Positions 1 through 11,010 of a stretch of 64,000 bases of DNA are shown here, one piece after another. Position 1 is the first letter of the stretch, and the number at the start of each line of letters is the position of its first letter. Where the stretch lies: assembly GCA_030512335.1 (NCBI GenBank), contig JAULSU010000003.1:930001-994000 (forward strand), written 5' to 3'. Below the pieces are notes generated by a model. The model was not told the origin of the DNA and did not search any database. It saw only the letters and a program-made list of their open reading frames with translations. Origin of the DNA: Immersiella caudata. Its lineage: Eukaryota > Ascomycota > Sordariomycetes > Sordariales > Lasiosphaeriaceae. The translations under genes and the position numbers were made by a program.

Positions 1-35
1 CCGGGGGATGATGGAGGGGGAGGGGGGTGACTCAG

Positions 36-2101
36 ATCTCGACAGAGGGAGAACGGCTCTTGGGTTTTCTCGATCACGGCCTTGTCGACGTTGAGGGCAC
101 CGTCGAGGACGACGGCATGACGCTGGCGCAGTATTGTTGTGCACGCGGAACTCCAGACATGGCCAGGCAACTGAAGGGCAAAGGAGCAGATTTCCAGAGA
201 CTTGACGAAAAAGGCTGCAGTTGCCTCCATATAGCTGCTACCAGGAGGAACGGTGGCGAGAGCATTGTACGGTTGCTTCTAAGCGAAGAATTCCTCGTCA
301 GCCCGTTCCGCAAAAGCACGCTCGGCATCACAGCCCTGGAAATCGCGATCTTTACCGGGAACGTGGACGTGGCCAAAGCTCTAGCGTCAGAAACGCCCCT
401 GATGAGAAATCTCTCTCTTGACAAGGATGGGAGCCAGCGCGCGCTGATGGCGGCGGCAAATCTTGCGGAGGACACCATGTTGCTGTGGCTGCTTGAGCAC
501 ATTCTCCCCTCCAGCGTCAATGACACGACCTCGGCTGGGATGACCGTGATGCATGCCGCGGCCGAAAAACATGGGCAGCTCACAATACAGCGGCTCCTAG
601 GCTTCGGGGCAGACCCCAACATCAGGAACAAGCTCGATCGTTCGGTTATGGATGTGGCCATTATTGCGGGCAATATCTCCGCGTGCAGGGCAATCCTGGC
701 GTCCGACCAATGGCAGTGCAAAGACGCCAATTCGAGAGGCCAAACATGTCTTCATGTTGCAGCCTCGCACGCACAGTCCGAGATTATCAACCTGTTCTAC
801 GAGGATGGGAGGTTGCAGGCGAGTCGCGATCGAAGCGGCTGGTCGCCGCTGGACTTGGCCCTGGCATATGGCCACCAGGAAAGAATTGATGACAAACTGA
901 GAGTCTACTTGGCCGCTGACGAGTCGGGAGACTATGAGCGTCCCTCCGCGTGGGACACAGGGAGCGAATGGTCATCGGCGCACGGTGTCGAGGCGGATGG
1001 GGAAGCCGTGTCGCTCTCCGGTCAACTGCGTCTTTCAGGTGTGCCAAGCCCGGATCCCTGCCCTTCTTCTCTTACTTATACACCCTTTCTTTTTTTTTTT
1101 TTATTTCTTCGGCGTCCCTTTGGCTCAAGGCTGACCTGAACTAACCGTTTAGCGGATGTGCCCCTGCTCTGCGCTGGTGAGCATGGTCGTGAGCAAAGAT
1201 GCGAAAAACTTACTCGCCCACCATATTCCGCATTCGCAAACCACCCAATACCCCCGAGCCCGGATACAGAGTACTACTTCGAGGTAGAGATACTAGAGGA
1301 TGGGGGCTCAATGTGAGTTTCTTTTTTTTTTTTTTTTTTTTCCCCTCCGAGAAGCACCGCATCTATGGCCGAATCGGACCCGCTGTTGAAGTCCCATGGA
1401 CGTTACTAGACTAAAACACTAACGCTCGAGGGCAGGCACATCGGCATCGGTCTTCAGACTCAACAAGATGTTTGGAACTATCGTTCCATGCCAGGCTGGG
1501 GACGCGGGTGGGGATATCACGGTGATGATGGAAAGGCCTTTACATCTGGCGCCCGAGGAGTAGAATATGGCCCCATGTACTCGAATGGGGATAGAATTGG
1601 TTGTGGTATTGTTATGAGCACGGGAACGATATACTATACCAAGAATGGAGGGTACATGGGTGAGTTAGCCATCAGCTTGCCACGTCGGGCCAAGCCGGTC
1701 TAACCTTTCCTGAACCTATAGGCATCGCCCATCACGGTGTTCGCGGGCCCTTATACCCTATGATTGGTCTGGCATATCCCGGCGCCCACATTCGTGCCTC
1801 GTTCGGCCTGACACCCCCACCGAGGGAGCTGCGCATCGAGCCTGAGAAGCCCTCACCCCAATTGACGTTACCGGTGCCTCATGGGGAGGGCGAGCCAAGC
1901 CTCGGCTCACAGCACACCCCCGTGGTCTGTAACAGTGATACGGAAGGCCCTGAGCGAGCCGAGAACATCGCTGCGCAGAACTCGGAGCCGCAGGAGAAGC
2001 GAGCGGCTGCGGCCGAGTCGAGCGAGCAAGACCAAGCGCAACCCCAATGCGTCGCCTTGGCTAAATTTGCATCCACCTGGGATGTGGTAGAAAACAGCTG
2101 A
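36..2101 (+). CDS. Ankyrin-repeat plus SPRY-domain protein, 5' end missing
   Basis: Four exons are visible: ~36-1038, 1153-1312, 1436-1659, 1722-2101. An in-frame stop at 9-11 and a CAG acceptor just before base 36 show that the start lies in an exon left of the window. The first visible exon encodes about seven ankyrin repeats (TCLHVAA, SPLDLALAYGH and similar). Exons 2-4 encode a SPRY domain: YYFEVEILEDGG, then GIGL, PGWGRGWGYHGDDGKAF, GDRIGCGI, YTKNG and IGLAYPGA in the usual order. The spliced frame is open to the TGA at 2099-2101. The tail is a charged, Glu/Pro-rich region. Ankyrin and SPRY are both protein-protein interaction modules, so an adaptor role is inferred, but the partner is unknown. 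The three introns (114, 123 and 62 nt) have GT-AG borders, and the second holds a long T tract. Confidence 0.85.
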
Positions 2102-2685
2102 TCGGAGTTGTGAACGGAGCTGAGCTGAGCTGAACTGGCTGTGCCAGCTGAGCTGGGCTGAGCGAGCAAGTGTATATGCTCTCTAGCGAAGTCAGACGGC
2201 TAACCCAGAGAAGCAACTCAATCAAGCAATTGCAACCCCTTCAATTCCATCAATCCCGAGAGTGTAGTGTTCTGACACAGGCAACTGGACACAGTTGTCA
2301 GATGCAGTGCTGTGGTCGTGACCCCAGAAAATGGCTTCTTCTATACTTTGGCAATAGGTGCATTATTTTTGGCTAGCCATGTTCTAAGGGCGGGAAAGTG
2401 TTCGCATGTTAGCGTGACGGCTTGCCCTCTGATTTCAGGCTCTCCCCACGGGCCGCTTCCCCTCCGTTAGTCCCGCATCACGTTCGAAGACACACGGAAT
2501 GCGCACTGTAGGGCGGCATGTCTTTTGTTGCCCAGGCCTAAATTTGGGCCCCCATCCCGGTGAGCGACCCCGCCCCCGCTCGTTACCGTTGACCGTTTTG
2601 ACAAGTTTCAGAGCGCATAAGCGACCTACGTTTACGGCGGCAGGCACACCCTCTTTCGTAGGGCTTAGGGGCCGATTGAACATTC
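2102..2685. other. Intergenic, no gene seen
   Basis: No coding region is supported. Just after the ankyrin-SPRY stop there is a short degenerate AGCTGAGCTG-type run (about 2115-2165). Confidence 0.6.
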
Positions 2686-2922
2686 TTAAATGCAACGGGT
2701 GTCAACCCAGTCATAGTGAATACTGCTGTTCCTCACGAGCCGGCATGTCTTGGCGATCTTGTCGTATCCCCGCTTTCGCCTTGCGTTGTCGTTGAGGAAG
2801 CGGAACTCTGCAAAGGACAGCTCCTCGTCGCCCCAGGTATGGGAAAGAACCACGTCAGGTGGAGCCTTCTCTGGTACGGCAAAGTATTCAAGACTGGGTT
2901 TTGTGGTGTTGATGAGCCACAT
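2686..2922 (-). pseudogene. HET-domain stump (N-terminal ~78 residues only)
   Basis: Reading from ATG at 2922, the frame begins MWLINTTKPSLEYF, then VLSHTWGDEELSF, GYDKIAKTC and YDWVDTRCI. This is the ordered start of the fungal heterokaryon-incompatibility (HET) domain, whose consensus has LSHTWGDEE...KI..TC...YAWVDTCCID. The frame stops at TAA (2686-2688) exactly where ID(K) should follow, and one of the paired Cys has become Arg. Nothing downstream on this strand continues the domain. HET proteins trigger non-self recognition cell death. This copy lacks most of the domain and is taken as a relic. The bases upstream repeat CCACATTTTGACG in tandem around 2920-2943. Confidence 0.75.
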
Positions 2923-4316
2923 TTTGACGGCCACATTTTGACGAAGCGCGCGCTGGTGTCGCATCCTTGGCTTGCGCGCTTGAAGGTGTTCAAGTTCGAG
3001 GTTGGGCTTGACCGATTCAGCAATGTGGGGGGCGCTTGGGCGAAAGTCCCGTGATCGCAGCCCCCGAGAAACGAGCGAATCATCGCTGCAGAACCCCAAC
3101 CAGCTTTGATGGGGAATCGCAACCCAGAGTGCTTGCCGACTGGTAAACAGTGTAGAATGTACGGAGGTGCACGGCAAAGGTCAGCGCCCACTGCTCTCGA
3201 AATAGGTGGCCATCTTCCCACAGGCTATTGCCAACAAGTCTCTTTATGGTCAAGGCGTCCGAGCCATGAGTTAGGAGGAGTTCGGTGCTTTTGAGTGAGC
3301 TTGTGCGGAGTTTTGACGGGGTGGAGTGATGGCCACTGGCGGGTGGTGCTGGCGATGCCGAATCGGGTTGGTGTGGAGCCGAAATGGCGGAGCGGCGATG
3401 TGTGCTCACCAGCGTCCTCCATGCCGATCGGGCAGTTGTTGGAGGAGATAGCGCGGCGCGGAGAAAATGGCTGTGCAGCAGGCAGTCTTCAAAACTGCAA
3501 GACGGTAAATAATTATGGAAAGATCGTTGCGCAGAGAGGTGGCGTGGATGGAAAATGGTGGTAGCCTGGACGCTCGATCCTGTCAGCAAGCCAATTGACC
3601 GCTGTTGCGCTGCTTGAGATTTGGATGCTGAAAGGGGGAAAGTTCCAGGCCAGAGACGACAGGGGTGCTGAGATAACGGCCCCGCGCAGGCAGAAACCCT
3701 AACCCTAGTATAGCTTTGTGGGTGCTGGGGGGAAGCTGAATCGCTCATCTCAGGGCAGGCTGGAGAAAAGCTTCTGATGGAGCTGACCAGATGCTATGGA
3801 ATGGAATAGCGGGATCGTCGTACATGAGGAAATCCCGTAGTTCAGCGCTTATCGCCTCCAAGGAAGCGGACGTATTTCGTCGGAGGTGGGTCCATCGGCG
3901 CCGTTCCGAAGGGTGCGGGTCGCAACAGTGTTGGTGGACTGCCCCGCACCGTTCACATGTTGCTCCTTCCCCTTCGACCCCTTTCCAACATCCATACCCT
4001 CTATGTCTACAGTGGCTAATCCGAACTGCAGCGGGCCCGAATCCTGGAGCCATACACAAACATGGCCTGGCAGACGCGTTCGCAATCCTCGCGACAAAGA
4101 TTGCCATCAGCTCTAATGCAGCATGTCTCAGGGGCCCTAGTGATGGCGCTAACCACATTTCCCCCTATTGGACGCCCCATCGGGGCGCATGTGCGTTGGC
4201 TGATGTGAAGTGCGCGACGTAGATCCGAATGTCCGGCCGCATCGCTCGTAATCAACAACGACTTTCGCACTCGAGGACGCGATATCGACGTTCGTCGCAG
4301 CGGCGCACTCGATGCG
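2923..4316. other. Intergenic, no gene supported
   Basis: Long open frames on both strands (for example 3080-3748 minus and 3745-4158 minus) overlap each other and show no recognisable domain. CCCTAACCCTA, two units of the common telomeric hexamer, lies near 3697-3707. The last 150 bases are the probable promoter of the next gene. Confidence 0.5.
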
Positions 4317-7064
4317 ATGGATCCGTTCACCATCTCGACGGGCGTGCTGGCCTGCATCTCCATCTCTCTGAAGGTTCTGGTCGGACTGGAGCAATTGAAG
4401 GCCAACATCGGGGGCGGAAGCATCGGAAGCGCGTCAATTGACGCCCTCGCCGACGAGATTTCAGGACTGCGCCAAGTCCTAGAGTCCATGGAGGATGCCT
4501 TCCAGGGCACCGACGGCGACCGACTTCTGAGGGAGACGGGCCACGCAGGCACCCACTGGCGGAATCTCCGCCGCTGCCTGAATGACGAGCATGGGGTCCT
4601 ATCCGACTTTGATGAGATGTTGTTCGATCTCATCAAGAAAGTCAAAGTCCTGGCTCCGTCACGAATGAAGTCCCGTCTTCAGTCCGCAGCCGCCCGCTTT
4701 GTCCTGGTCGGACAGCAGGTGCAGGCTTACAAGGACACATTCAAAGTGTCTCTTGACGTCCTCGTCCTGTGGGTTGCAATCTGGCTATTTGAGCATCTTG
4801 AGCGCTGACCTTCTTGCAGGTCAAAGTCTGTCTCCCCGCGAAATCCTGCCCCCGAGGTCGACTCGTCAGTGAGACAAGACGTTCAACGCTCGATGGCGAG
4901 TGTTGAGGTCAAAATCAAGGCGCTCGAAGACGCAGTGGCGGAGAGCACAGAGGCCAAGACCGTCGATGCAGTGGCAAAGCTGAAACAATGCGTCACCTCA
5001 GCCATGTCTCTGTTCTCTTCTGCTCCCACTAAAGCGCCTGCCAAAGCGCCTGCCAAAGCAGACTCCAAAGCCGCGGAGTCCTTGCCACCAAGCCGCCACG
5101 ACGGCGTGATGGAGTGGATAAGCTCGGTGGACGGCGAGCGCTTGCAGACGCCCCCCTCCGAAGACTCTGGCTTCGAGAGCGCGTCTCCTCAGACAACAGC
5201 TACGCAGCTACCGACGAGGAAGCTGGTCGACCCAGGTGCGAGTTCATCAGGGCCTCCGACACCGGCCGCCTCGCCCCCATCGCCAGCCACCTCTCCAGCT
5301 AGCATTTCAGACGCCCCGGCGAACCATGGGCACTCAGTGCACCACCACTCACAGCACGGAGTTGCCTCGCCGCAGCACCCCACCCCAGGGCCGGTGATCA
5401 TGTACATGTCGCCAGTCGGCTGGCAAGGGCAGAACCAGAGCCACAATAGCAGCTCCATGGGTCCGATGTTTCCGGTCCAGGTTATCTACGGGCCGCCACC
5501 CTCGTCAAGCCATCATCAACGCGCATCTTTTCAACAGCCAGCGACGCCGTTGAGGTCGCCGCCACCGCCGCCCACCCCTGCAACCCAGCGTTCCCAGCGG
5601 CCCAACTCAGCTTCAACCCCATCACTACCGGATCCAAATCCCCGGTCTCAGCCAAAATCAACTGTCCGGCCGCAACCAAAACCCCAACAACAGCCGCAAA
5701 AGCGGCCGGAACTGCAGCCACCGCCGAAAGTGCAGCCAAAACTTCAGCTGAGAACCGAGCAACTTGCTCAACCACGATCACAAGTTCGCTCGCTGCCGGC
5801 GTCTATCCCCCGACCACAACCAAGCTATGGGAACACCGATGAAGGCTCCGAACCAGGGCCGGTTTTGAAGCAGAGAGCGGCCAAGCTCCAGAAGCAGCCC
5901 AGGGGCACGGGCAAAGTTCAAGCAGAAAAGGGGGACAGACTGCCCGGACTCGACGCAAAGAGCCGTTTTAGCCTTGGCCAACCCATTTCCGCCAAGCGGA
6001 AATCCCAAAATCGATTCACAGGCCTTAGGAGGTTGATGCCGGGATCTGGGGATCATCTGCCTCGCAGGCAGAAACTGTGTTTCATTGGGGATAGCGGGTG
6101 TGGCAAGACTTGTCTTCTTACGTGAGTCTCTGCTTGCCGGTTCTGTTGTCCGTGTGGCTGACTTGGATCACAGGGCTGCGACGAAAGGGACGTTTCCAGA
6201 GGTAAGAAACCCCGGACCTCACCTCAGAGTGACGAGAGGCTGACTGAAATCATAGCCCTATGAACCGACAACGTTTGAGAACTATGTCAGTGACGTTGAT
6301 GTCAGGAATATTGGCCGAATGGAACTCGAGATTTGGGACACCGCCGGGCAAGAAATCTATGACAATCTGCGTGCTCTGTCGTACCCTGACTCCCAAGCGC
6401 TCGTCCTGTGCTTTTCTATCGGGGATCCGCAGAGTTACCACAATCTCTTGGAGAAGGTTTGTCCGAGACACACGCTTGGCGAGAGACATCCTTGGTGCTG
6501 ACTTTGCTTGCTAGTGGTTGCCGGAGGCAACAAGGTTCTGCCCTGAGACTCCTATCTTTGTCATTGGATGCAAGCAAGACCTACGCTTTGATCCCAAGAC
6601 GATCGGTGAACTGCAAAAATCCGGACAGCTCCCCTTGACAACTGCTGAGGTATGGCGACCTAAACTCCTTTCCTTGTGAAGCCCGGTCTCACATTTCCTC
6701 ATAGGGCCTGGCAGCGGCTGGACGGGCCGGCGCCAAATACTATATCGAGACCTCAGCCAAGGGCCGCTACGGCATTGATAGTCTCCTCGTCATCATTGCT
6801 GAAGAGATTCAGATGACAGCACAGCTGGAGCCGGTCACGAGTCTGGCCAGGCGGTTCCACGAGGACGCAAGAGTGATCAACGAAGAAAGGCGAAATTTGA
6901 GAGCAACAGGAGAAATCCTGACACCCAGAGAGAAGGAGTACGCATCCCGGTATACCCGTGTCGTGGACAAGCCAAGCTCGACAGTTTGGAAGCTGCAGGC
7001 GGATCAAATCGTTGACAAAGTCGCCAATGCTTCACGCTCGGGCTTTTTCAGGAAGTCAAGCTAG
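4317..7064 (+). CDS. HeLo-like N-terminal domain fused to a Rho-type small GTPase
   Basis: Six exons, 825 aa: 4317-4768, 4820-6121, 6174-6201, 6256-6456, 6515-6649, 6705-7064; all five introns are GT-AG. Residues 1-~150 (MDPFTISTGVLACISISLKV...) match the fungal N-terminal (Helo_like_N type) domain that usually heads STAND/NLR proteins. Residues ~200-560 are a Pro/Gln/Ser-rich disordered linker with APAKAPAK repeats. Residues ~570-750 are a Rho GTPase core: P-loop GDSGCGKT (574-581), switch I PTTFENYV, switch II WDTAGQE (621-627) with the catalytic Gln kept, G4 GCKQDL (679-684) and G5 ETSAK (721-725). The P-loop has Ser576 where RhoA has Gly14 (Ras Gly12), and G4 has Cys for the usual Asn/Thr. 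The C-terminus ends FFRKSS without a CAAX box, so no prenylation is expected. I infer a signalling or cell-death switch; the domains are seen, the function is not. Confidence 0.88.
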
Positions 7065-7915
7065 GGAGACCGGGGCGCAGCATGGAAACGGCGGAACGGC
7101 ATGGACGGTGTTTCTGTTTGTTTCGCATTATGGGGCAACGGGTGGGATTTCATATGACGATACCGATAATATGATAATGAGGGGAGGTCGAGGAAAGACA
7201 CCACCTGGGGGGGTATGGAAGCGAATTTAGATGACAACGGAGGCGTCCAAGGCATTGGGTAGGTACAACATAATACAATCATTAATCCGACTGACAGCAG
7301 CGAAGTGTCTCGGCAGATATGTTAGAATTTGTTGCTGTACTTTGGCAGGAGTAGCTGAGCAGATGTTTCCTGGCCCCTCTCTCCAGCCAGAGCGGGAAAC
7401 CCGGAGCGAATGAGAGCCGCAGCGGCAACCCCATCTGCCCTTGCCGACTTCCATGGCACGGCGTCCCAAAAGAAAGTTGCCGCAGGCTAGGGCGCAAAGG
7501 CAGCACAGATGTGCTTGAACAAAAATTCGCTTGGACAAGACCGCCTGACCAACGGGCTGAACCTGCCGAGCGCTGCTTTCACCTTTGGGCGCTCTGGGCT
7601 CGCAGCTCGGCAGACTTGGCACCCCTATCACTGAAAAACGTGTGTCGAACCCACGCTTCTGATTGGATCACGTCTTTTCGCTTGGCGCATCCCCCCCACG
7701 GGGCAGGCACGCCCAAAGGGGTCCAGTCCCAGGGCGGTGGGCTCCCCGCCCTTTCCCTCAAAACGGCCTCTCGGGTGCGGCAACCCGCATTCCCAGACAT
7801 TGTCTTTTTTGCAACGTCCACCGATCACAATCCCTTTGTGTCTCCCGACGTTACCAATGACGCGGCACGCGCTGCCGCCCGCGAACAACCACCGCGCACC
7901 ACGTCGCCGACCGAC
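7065..7915. other. Intergenic / promoter of the MFS gene
   Basis: No domain-bearing ORF. The frame of the transporter runs open upstream to 7511, but that part reads as low-complexity, promoter-like sequence and the first family-like residues follow ATG 7916. Confidence 0.55.
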
Positions 7916-10014
7916 ATGATGCATTTCATCCGCCGCCGCAAAAACCGCGGCTTCCTCGGCCACGACAGCTCGGCGCTAACACCCGAAGAGGAGATCGATC
8001 GCCAGCAACTACGCTTCGGCATCAACCTCAACTCGTGGAACCTGCGCATCTGGGCCGTCGCGGCCAGCGGCTTCCTCACGGGATCGTATAACCTTTTTGC
8101 GACGAATGTGGTGTATGCGAGCATTGCGTTTGTCTACTTTCCGAATGAACGGTGGCCGGGGCTGCTGATGAATGCGACAACGTTGGTGGGGAGTATTATT
8201 GGGCAGGTGCTGTTTGGGTTTTTGGCGGATCTGTTTGGGAGGTCGAATTTGTATGGGGTGGAGTTGGTCATTGTGGTGATTTCGACGTTGGGATTGGCGT
8301 TTAGCGGGACGGGGTATCAGAGCATGTCGTTTTTGGGGCTGTTTACGTTTTGGAGGTTTGTTACGGGGGTTGGGTTAGGGGCGGAATGTGAGTTTCACTG
8401 TCGCTGGTGATGGAAGACTGGGATGGGGGTTTGCTGACTTGATGTTTACAGATCCGTGAGCACCCGGTTCGAGTTCGGTTCAGGGACTTTTGAAGATTGT
8501 TGCTGACGATGTACAAGTTTGAGCGCAGTTATCACGGCAGAATGGTCCTCCACGTCGGCTCGCGCAACGATGATAGCGACAGTCTTTCTCATGCAACCGG
8601 TTGGCCAGGCCCTGGCCCAGATCGTCAACGTTGCGGTACTCCTTGGCCGGGATCAGACGCACAGCCTGCAGGACATGCGATGCGGACTGGACACAAAGTA
8701 CGAGTTCGAGTGTCGGCAGATCATCGATGGAATTTGGCGAATCGTCATCGGGGTTGGCGCTGCGCCGGCGCTCATCGCCATCCTCTTCCGCTTCTTCCTC
8801 CCCGATTCAGGCCTGTACAACCTCGAGGTGCGGCAACGCGCCAAGACGGCCCTGACCAACAATGTCAGAGTTTTTGGTCAGCCTTCGAGGCCGTTCAACG
8901 CGCCCAATGGCACGCTGTCGAGGACTAGAACGAGTGCGAGTTCGGACGATGACGTCGCTGACTCCTCGACGCCCGTCCAATTTTCTCGCAAAGACCTCCA
9001 TCGGTACTTCATCCGGGATGGAAACTGGATGTATCTCTTGGGGGCAGCGGCTACATGGTTCATTCTTGATGTGGCGCTCTACGGCTTTGGGCTCGACAAT
9101 CGTGCTACCATTGCTGACCTGTGGGCGACGCAGTACGGAACCCCCATCGATAGCAACCTTGAGTGCTGGGCATCGCCGTTTCCAGATGGGAATTCGGCAG
9201 TCCCAGGCTGGATAGACGGCCTTCCGATATGGCAAACCGACCGAACACGACCCTGTGACACCATCTACGACGTTCTGTTGCAACAGGCCAAACAATATCT
9301 GATCACTGTCTCCATTGGATCTCTTCTTGGATGTATCTGCTTTGTCATCTTTGTCAACAAAATCCCAAGACGGCAGTTCCTAACATCGTCCTTCATCTTC
9401 CTTACGGCGCTATTCACTGTCACGGGCGGCGTGTACTACGGCGTTCACCATGGACCGTACGCGCCTACAACGGCGGTATTGGTTGGATTTTGTCACTTCG
9501 CGTTCAACTTTGGTGTGTCAAAGGAGTGTATCTTTTGTCATTTTCTGAGGTGGCTAACAATTGTGGTGTTTCAGGGGCTAATAGCCTTACATTCTTGATA
9601 CCCGCCGAGATATTCCCAACCGCCTACCGCTGCTTCTGTCATGGGGTTTCCGCCGCCGCCGGGAAACTCGGCAGCGTCATCGCCATCTTCATGGTGTACG
9701 GCATCAATACAGGCTACCACAGCGCTACAAAACAGGGGCTGGTCTTCCTCCTCTTCGCCTTCGTCGGTGCCATCGGGGCGATATTCTCTTGGGCCTACCT
9801 TCCCGACATTCAGATCAAAGTTGATGGCGTCTTGATGAATCGAGACTTGGAGGAGCTCAGTGAAGGGATGCTGAAGGCGAGGATGCAAGGGCAGGTCTTT
9901 GGGATAAAAGAGAAGTGGCAGGGCTTGCGCTGGAGGATACGAACGAAGATGAATCGCGGTCAGACAGGTGGTGTGTCTGGTGTAATACAACCCATGGCGG
10001 AGTTGCCTGCTTAA
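7916..10014 (+). CDS. MFS transporter, inorganic phosphate (PHO84-like) type
   Basis: Four exons, 636 aa: 7916-8387, 8452-8455, 8518-9512, 9575-10014. The protein has about 12 membrane segments, the MFS loop motif GFLADLFGRSNLYG, the family motif GAEYPLSAVITAEW after TM4, and SLTFLIPAEIFPTAYR near TM10-11, as in phosphate:H+ symporters of the plasma membrane. A long central cytoplasmic loop (SRTRTSASSDDD) is typical. The GAE-Y-P-LSAV motif is only restored if a 4-nt exon (8452-8455, ATCC) lies between two introns of 64 and 62 nt; without it the frame is lost. ATG 7916 is directly followed by another ATG at 7919. The substrate is inferred from the family; a related sugar or organophosphate substrate cannot be excluded. 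Confidence 0.85.
8452..8455 (+). other. 4-nt microexon inside the MFS gene
   Basis: The acceptor TTTACAG ends at 8451 and the donor GTGAGC begins at 8456. The four bases ATCC supply parts of the Tyr and Pro codons of the conserved GAEYPLS motif. Joining 8387 directly to 8518 would put the third exon out of frame. Confidence 0.75.
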
Positions 10015-10617
10015 CTGGCTTCGCTTCACCCTGTTGTGGAATGCTGAAATAATGCGCAGACTTCCTTGGCTGTTACAAAGAAATTACAGTAATCAGTTTG
10101 TTGAGGGATATGGATTCAATAGGTGCGGTATGCCCTTGTTCTTTCGACCTCAACAAGACATGTCCAAGACGCTCGGAAGGGCTGTTGCACAAATCTCACC
10201 AATCTCCGCTTCAACTGTCCCGCTGCCCTGAGCGTCACCAGGGCCCATCTGGTTCGTGCGCATAGAACAACCGGCCTATCAAGTCCTTTCCTCTCTTTTA
10301 AACAAAGAACAATCATGCCCCATACACGGGCGCGTGTCATTGTGGTACGCATGGAGATTTGAAATTTGGCTTCCAAAGTGCTAGAGGAGAGAAGGAGTAA
10401 ACACGAATACGTACAGTTCCTTGGATGTCACTTGATAGTAGCAAAACCTAGGGTATTTGGTTTTCTGATATCTTTAATCTATTATTCTCGTCTTCACACT
10501 CTGGGCTCAGTTCTGGGCTCGGCGCTAGATTTGAAACTTACTTTCGAGTCCTTGTTCAAGCCCGATAACTTGCACGTGCGGTTGTGTTAATGGTGTCACC
10601 ACACGGACGACAAGTTG
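10015..10617. other. Intergenic, nothing recognised
   Basis: AT-richer spacer after the transporter; no ORF with recognisable composition or domain. Confidence 0.55.
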
Positions 10618-11010
10618 CTATTCCGTCCTCGGGTTTCTGTTCTTGCAATGAGAGAGCAAAGACCCTGCGTAGACAACCCAGCGTTCTGACTCTTTCTGGG
10701 CTTTTCCGAGTCCACAGCCAGTGCAAAGACCCTGCGCCCTGCGGGCATTAGATTGAGCGGCACGCCGGTTTCTCCCGTAAAGACCGTGCTTCTCACAGGT
10801 GTTGTAACCAGCCTCCTTCATCTCCTTGCAGCCAAACTTGGGGCAAAGATTAAGGCGATCCTTCTCCTCCCGTACGATTCGCAAGTGGCACTTGGGACAC
10901 ATTGGAGTGGAATTTGCCCTCTTGAGTTTACTACCAGTCTATTTGCACACGGAGCATGCTCTAACCGGACGCTGTTTCTATGGCGCTTTATTGAATTTGG
11001 AGGGCGCCAT
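10618..11010 (-). pseudogene. Decayed small Cys-rich (CxxC) protein, copy 1
   Basis: From ATG 11010 one frame runs MAPSKFNKAP, stop, KQRPVRACSVCK, stop, TGSKLKRANSTP, then MCPKCHLRIV...FGCKEM...NTCEKH...GLCTGCGLG...AGSLLSHCKNRN to the stop at 10618. Both internal stops are TAG, as expected from CAG to TAG (C-to-T) change. The CxxC pairs suggest a small zinc-binding protein. Its order of Cys pairs, the (N/T)CxKH segment and the G(L/V)CxxC segment recur in the pseudogene at 14047-14544, so the two are read as diverged copies of one family. An ORF from Met 10902 (94 codons) is the longest intact part. I do not recognise the family and its function is unknown. Confidence 0.55.

Noticed and set aside
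3697..3707. Interstitial telomere repeat (CCCTAACCCTA)
   Set aside because: Under two full repeat units; expected by chance and with no other subtelomeric sign nearby.
3080..3748. 222-codon minus-strand ORF upstream of the HeLo-Rho gene
   Set aside because: Ser/Pro/His-rich, no domain, overlapped by other open frames; GC-rich DNA gives long chance ORFs here.
7511..7915. N-terminal extension of the phosphate-type transporter
   Set aside because: The open frame continues upstream, but no family member-like sequence precedes ATG 7916, and the stretch reads as low-complexity upstream DNA.
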